DNA from: Hylemonella sp. UBA6679
Lineage (GTDB): Bacteria; Pseudomonadota; Gammaproteobacteria; Burkholderiales; Burkholderiaceae_C
Direction: 5' to 3'
Length of the DNA: 38,465 nucleotides
Assembly: GCA_002454975.1 (NCBI GenBank)
Contig: DKJZ01000053.1
Span: 1-38,465 of the forward strand
Shown here: piece after piece, positions 37,623-38,465 of the stretch
Position numbering within the stretch: position 1 is the first letter of the stretch
Layout of the letters: every line of letters starts with the position of its first letter
The notes under the pieces: model-generated
Databases searched by the model: none
Seen by the model: only the letters and a program-made list of their open reading frames with translations
Told to the model about the DNA's origin: nothing
Made by a program: the position numbers and the translations under genes

Positions 37623-38465
37623 ATGACCAAACAAACCCATGCCTTTCAGGCCGAAGTGGCCCAACTCCTTCACCTTGTCACCCACGCGCTGTACTCCAAC
37701 CAAGAGATTTTTCTGCGCGAGCTGATTTCCAATGCCTCGGACGCCTGCGACAAGCTGCGCTTTGAAGCCCTGAACAACGCCGCCCTCTACGAAAACACGC
37801 CGGATTTGGCCGTCAAAGTGAGCTTTGACAAGGCTGCCAAAACGCTGACCATCACCGACAACGGCATCGGCATGAGCGCGCAAGAAGCCATTGACCACCT
37901 GGGCACCATTGCCAAGAGCGGCACCAAAGACTTCATGAGCAAGCTCTCGGGCGACCAAAAGGCCGATGCCCAACTGATTGGCCAGTTTGGTGTGGGCTTT
38001 TATTCGGGCTTCATCGTGGCAGACAAAATCACTGTGGAATCGCGCCGCGCTGGTCTGCCCGCAGACCAGGGCGTGCGCTGGGTCAGTGGCGGCACCGGTG
38101 ACTTTGAAGTCGATGCCATCACCCGCGAAGCCCGCGGCACCAGCGTGATTCTGCACTTGCGTGAAGACGCCACCGAGTACCTGAACGGCTGGAAGGTCAA
38201 GGGCATCATCAGCAAATACTCTGACCACATCTCTTTGCCCATTCAAATGCAAAAAGAAGAGTGGAAAGAAGGCGAGAACAACGAAGGTGGCGAGATGGTG
38301 ACCACCGACGAGTGGGAAACCGTGAACAAAGCCAATGCCTTGTGGGCGCGCCCCAAGAAGGACGTGACGCAAGAGCAGTACGACGAGTTCTACAAACAAA
38401 TCAGCCACGACTTCGAAGCCCCCCTGGCCCACACCCACAACCGGGTGGAAGGCAGCACCGAATAC
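37623..38465 (+). CDS. htpG: Molecular chaperone HtpG (Hsp90), N-terminal part (3' truncated by window)
   Basis: The first 281 codons of bacterial Hsp90 run off the window end. The GHKL ATPase domain is complete: Glu33 and Asn37 in FLRELISNASDACDKLR, Asp79 in TDNGIGMS and the GQFGVGFYSGF lid motif at 120-130. Part of the middle domain follows (GWKVKGIISKYSDHISLPI). The ATG at 37623 has only a weak ribosome site. The sigma-32-like promoter upstream fits its heat-shock role. Confidence 0.96.
   Translation, partial: MTKQTHAFQAEVAQLLHLVTHALYSNQEIFLRELISNASDACDKLRFEALNNAALYENTPDLAVKVSFDKAAKTLTITDNGIGMSAQEAIDHLGTIAKSGTKDFMSKLSGDQKADAQLIGQFGVGFYSGFIVADKITVESRRAGLPADQGVRWVSGGTGDFEVDAITREARGTSVILHLREDATEYLNGWKVKGIISKYSDHISLPIQMQKEEWKEGENNEGGEMVTTDEWETVNKANALWARPKKDVTQEQYDEFYKQISHDFEAPLAHTHNRVEGSTEY

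Noticed and set aside
1..38465. tRNA, rRNA, CRISPR, insertion sequence, phage attachment or toxin-antitoxin elements
   Set aside because: I looked for cloverleaf-like segments, regular direct repeats, transposase motifs and small paired genes and saw none that I could support.

Overview
The window looks like a chromosomal piece of a betaproteobacterium of the order Burkholderiales, most likely a Comamonadaceae-type freshwater organism (Limnohabitans/Rhodoferax-like). The grounds are the high-GC codon use, the abundance of Bug-type solute receptors, the phasin/PhaD-like pair, the NagG-like oxygenase and a PpsR/AerR pair. The organism is inferred from gene content, not from a marker gene. I saw no rRNA, tRNA, CRISPR, transposase or phage gene.

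Layout. 1-2065: the 3' part of Rep helicase and outer-membrane phospholipase A. 2070-5339: an Lrp-family regulator divergent from a stand-alone AceE-like E1 dehydrogenase that looks like the MdeB (2-oxobutyrate) branch. 5437-7692: an orphan, membrane-anchored molybdopterin hydroxylase large subunit. 7796-9868: a salicylate-5-hydroxylase-like Rieske oxygenase (alpha, beta, ferredoxin; no reductase). 9876-12059: aerR/ppaA-ppsR/crtJ, the B12 antirepressor and PAS repressor pair of bacterial photosynthesis gene control, here with no photosynthesis genes around it. 12230-17181: the dTDP-rhamnose and GDP-mannose operon rfbBDAC-manC. 17296-19080: phasin, PhaD-like TetR regulator, acyl-CoA-binding protein, DUF1840 protein. 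19087-22455: two Bug receptors and a PaaK-like ligase. 22550-29651: a branched-chain-type ABC importer headed by an acyl-CoA ligase, with a divergent Crp/Fnr regulator (29788-30579). 30543-36506: a PQQ-centred periplasmic oxidation locus: a PqqU(YncD)-like TonB receptor, two sorbosone/glucose-dehydrogenase-type beta-propellers and two c-type cytochromes. 36547-38465: RluF-like pseudouridine synthase and the start of htpG behind a heat-shock-type promoter.

How the genes fit together. Three modules stand out. First, a transport-and-activate module in which one ABC importer is bracketed by two different CoA ligases and probably controlled by the Crp/Fnr protein. Second, a PQQ module in which the outer-membrane receptor can be read as scavenging the cofactor used by the neighbouring dehydrogenases, with electrons passing to the cytochromes c. 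Third, the aerR-ppsR pair, whose promoter carries three tandem near-consensus PpsR sites and a perfect 7-bp inverted repeat over a near-consensus sigma-70 promoter. No intergenic stretch exceeds 300 bases; the longest (34454-34720) is the divergent promoter region of the PQQ locus.
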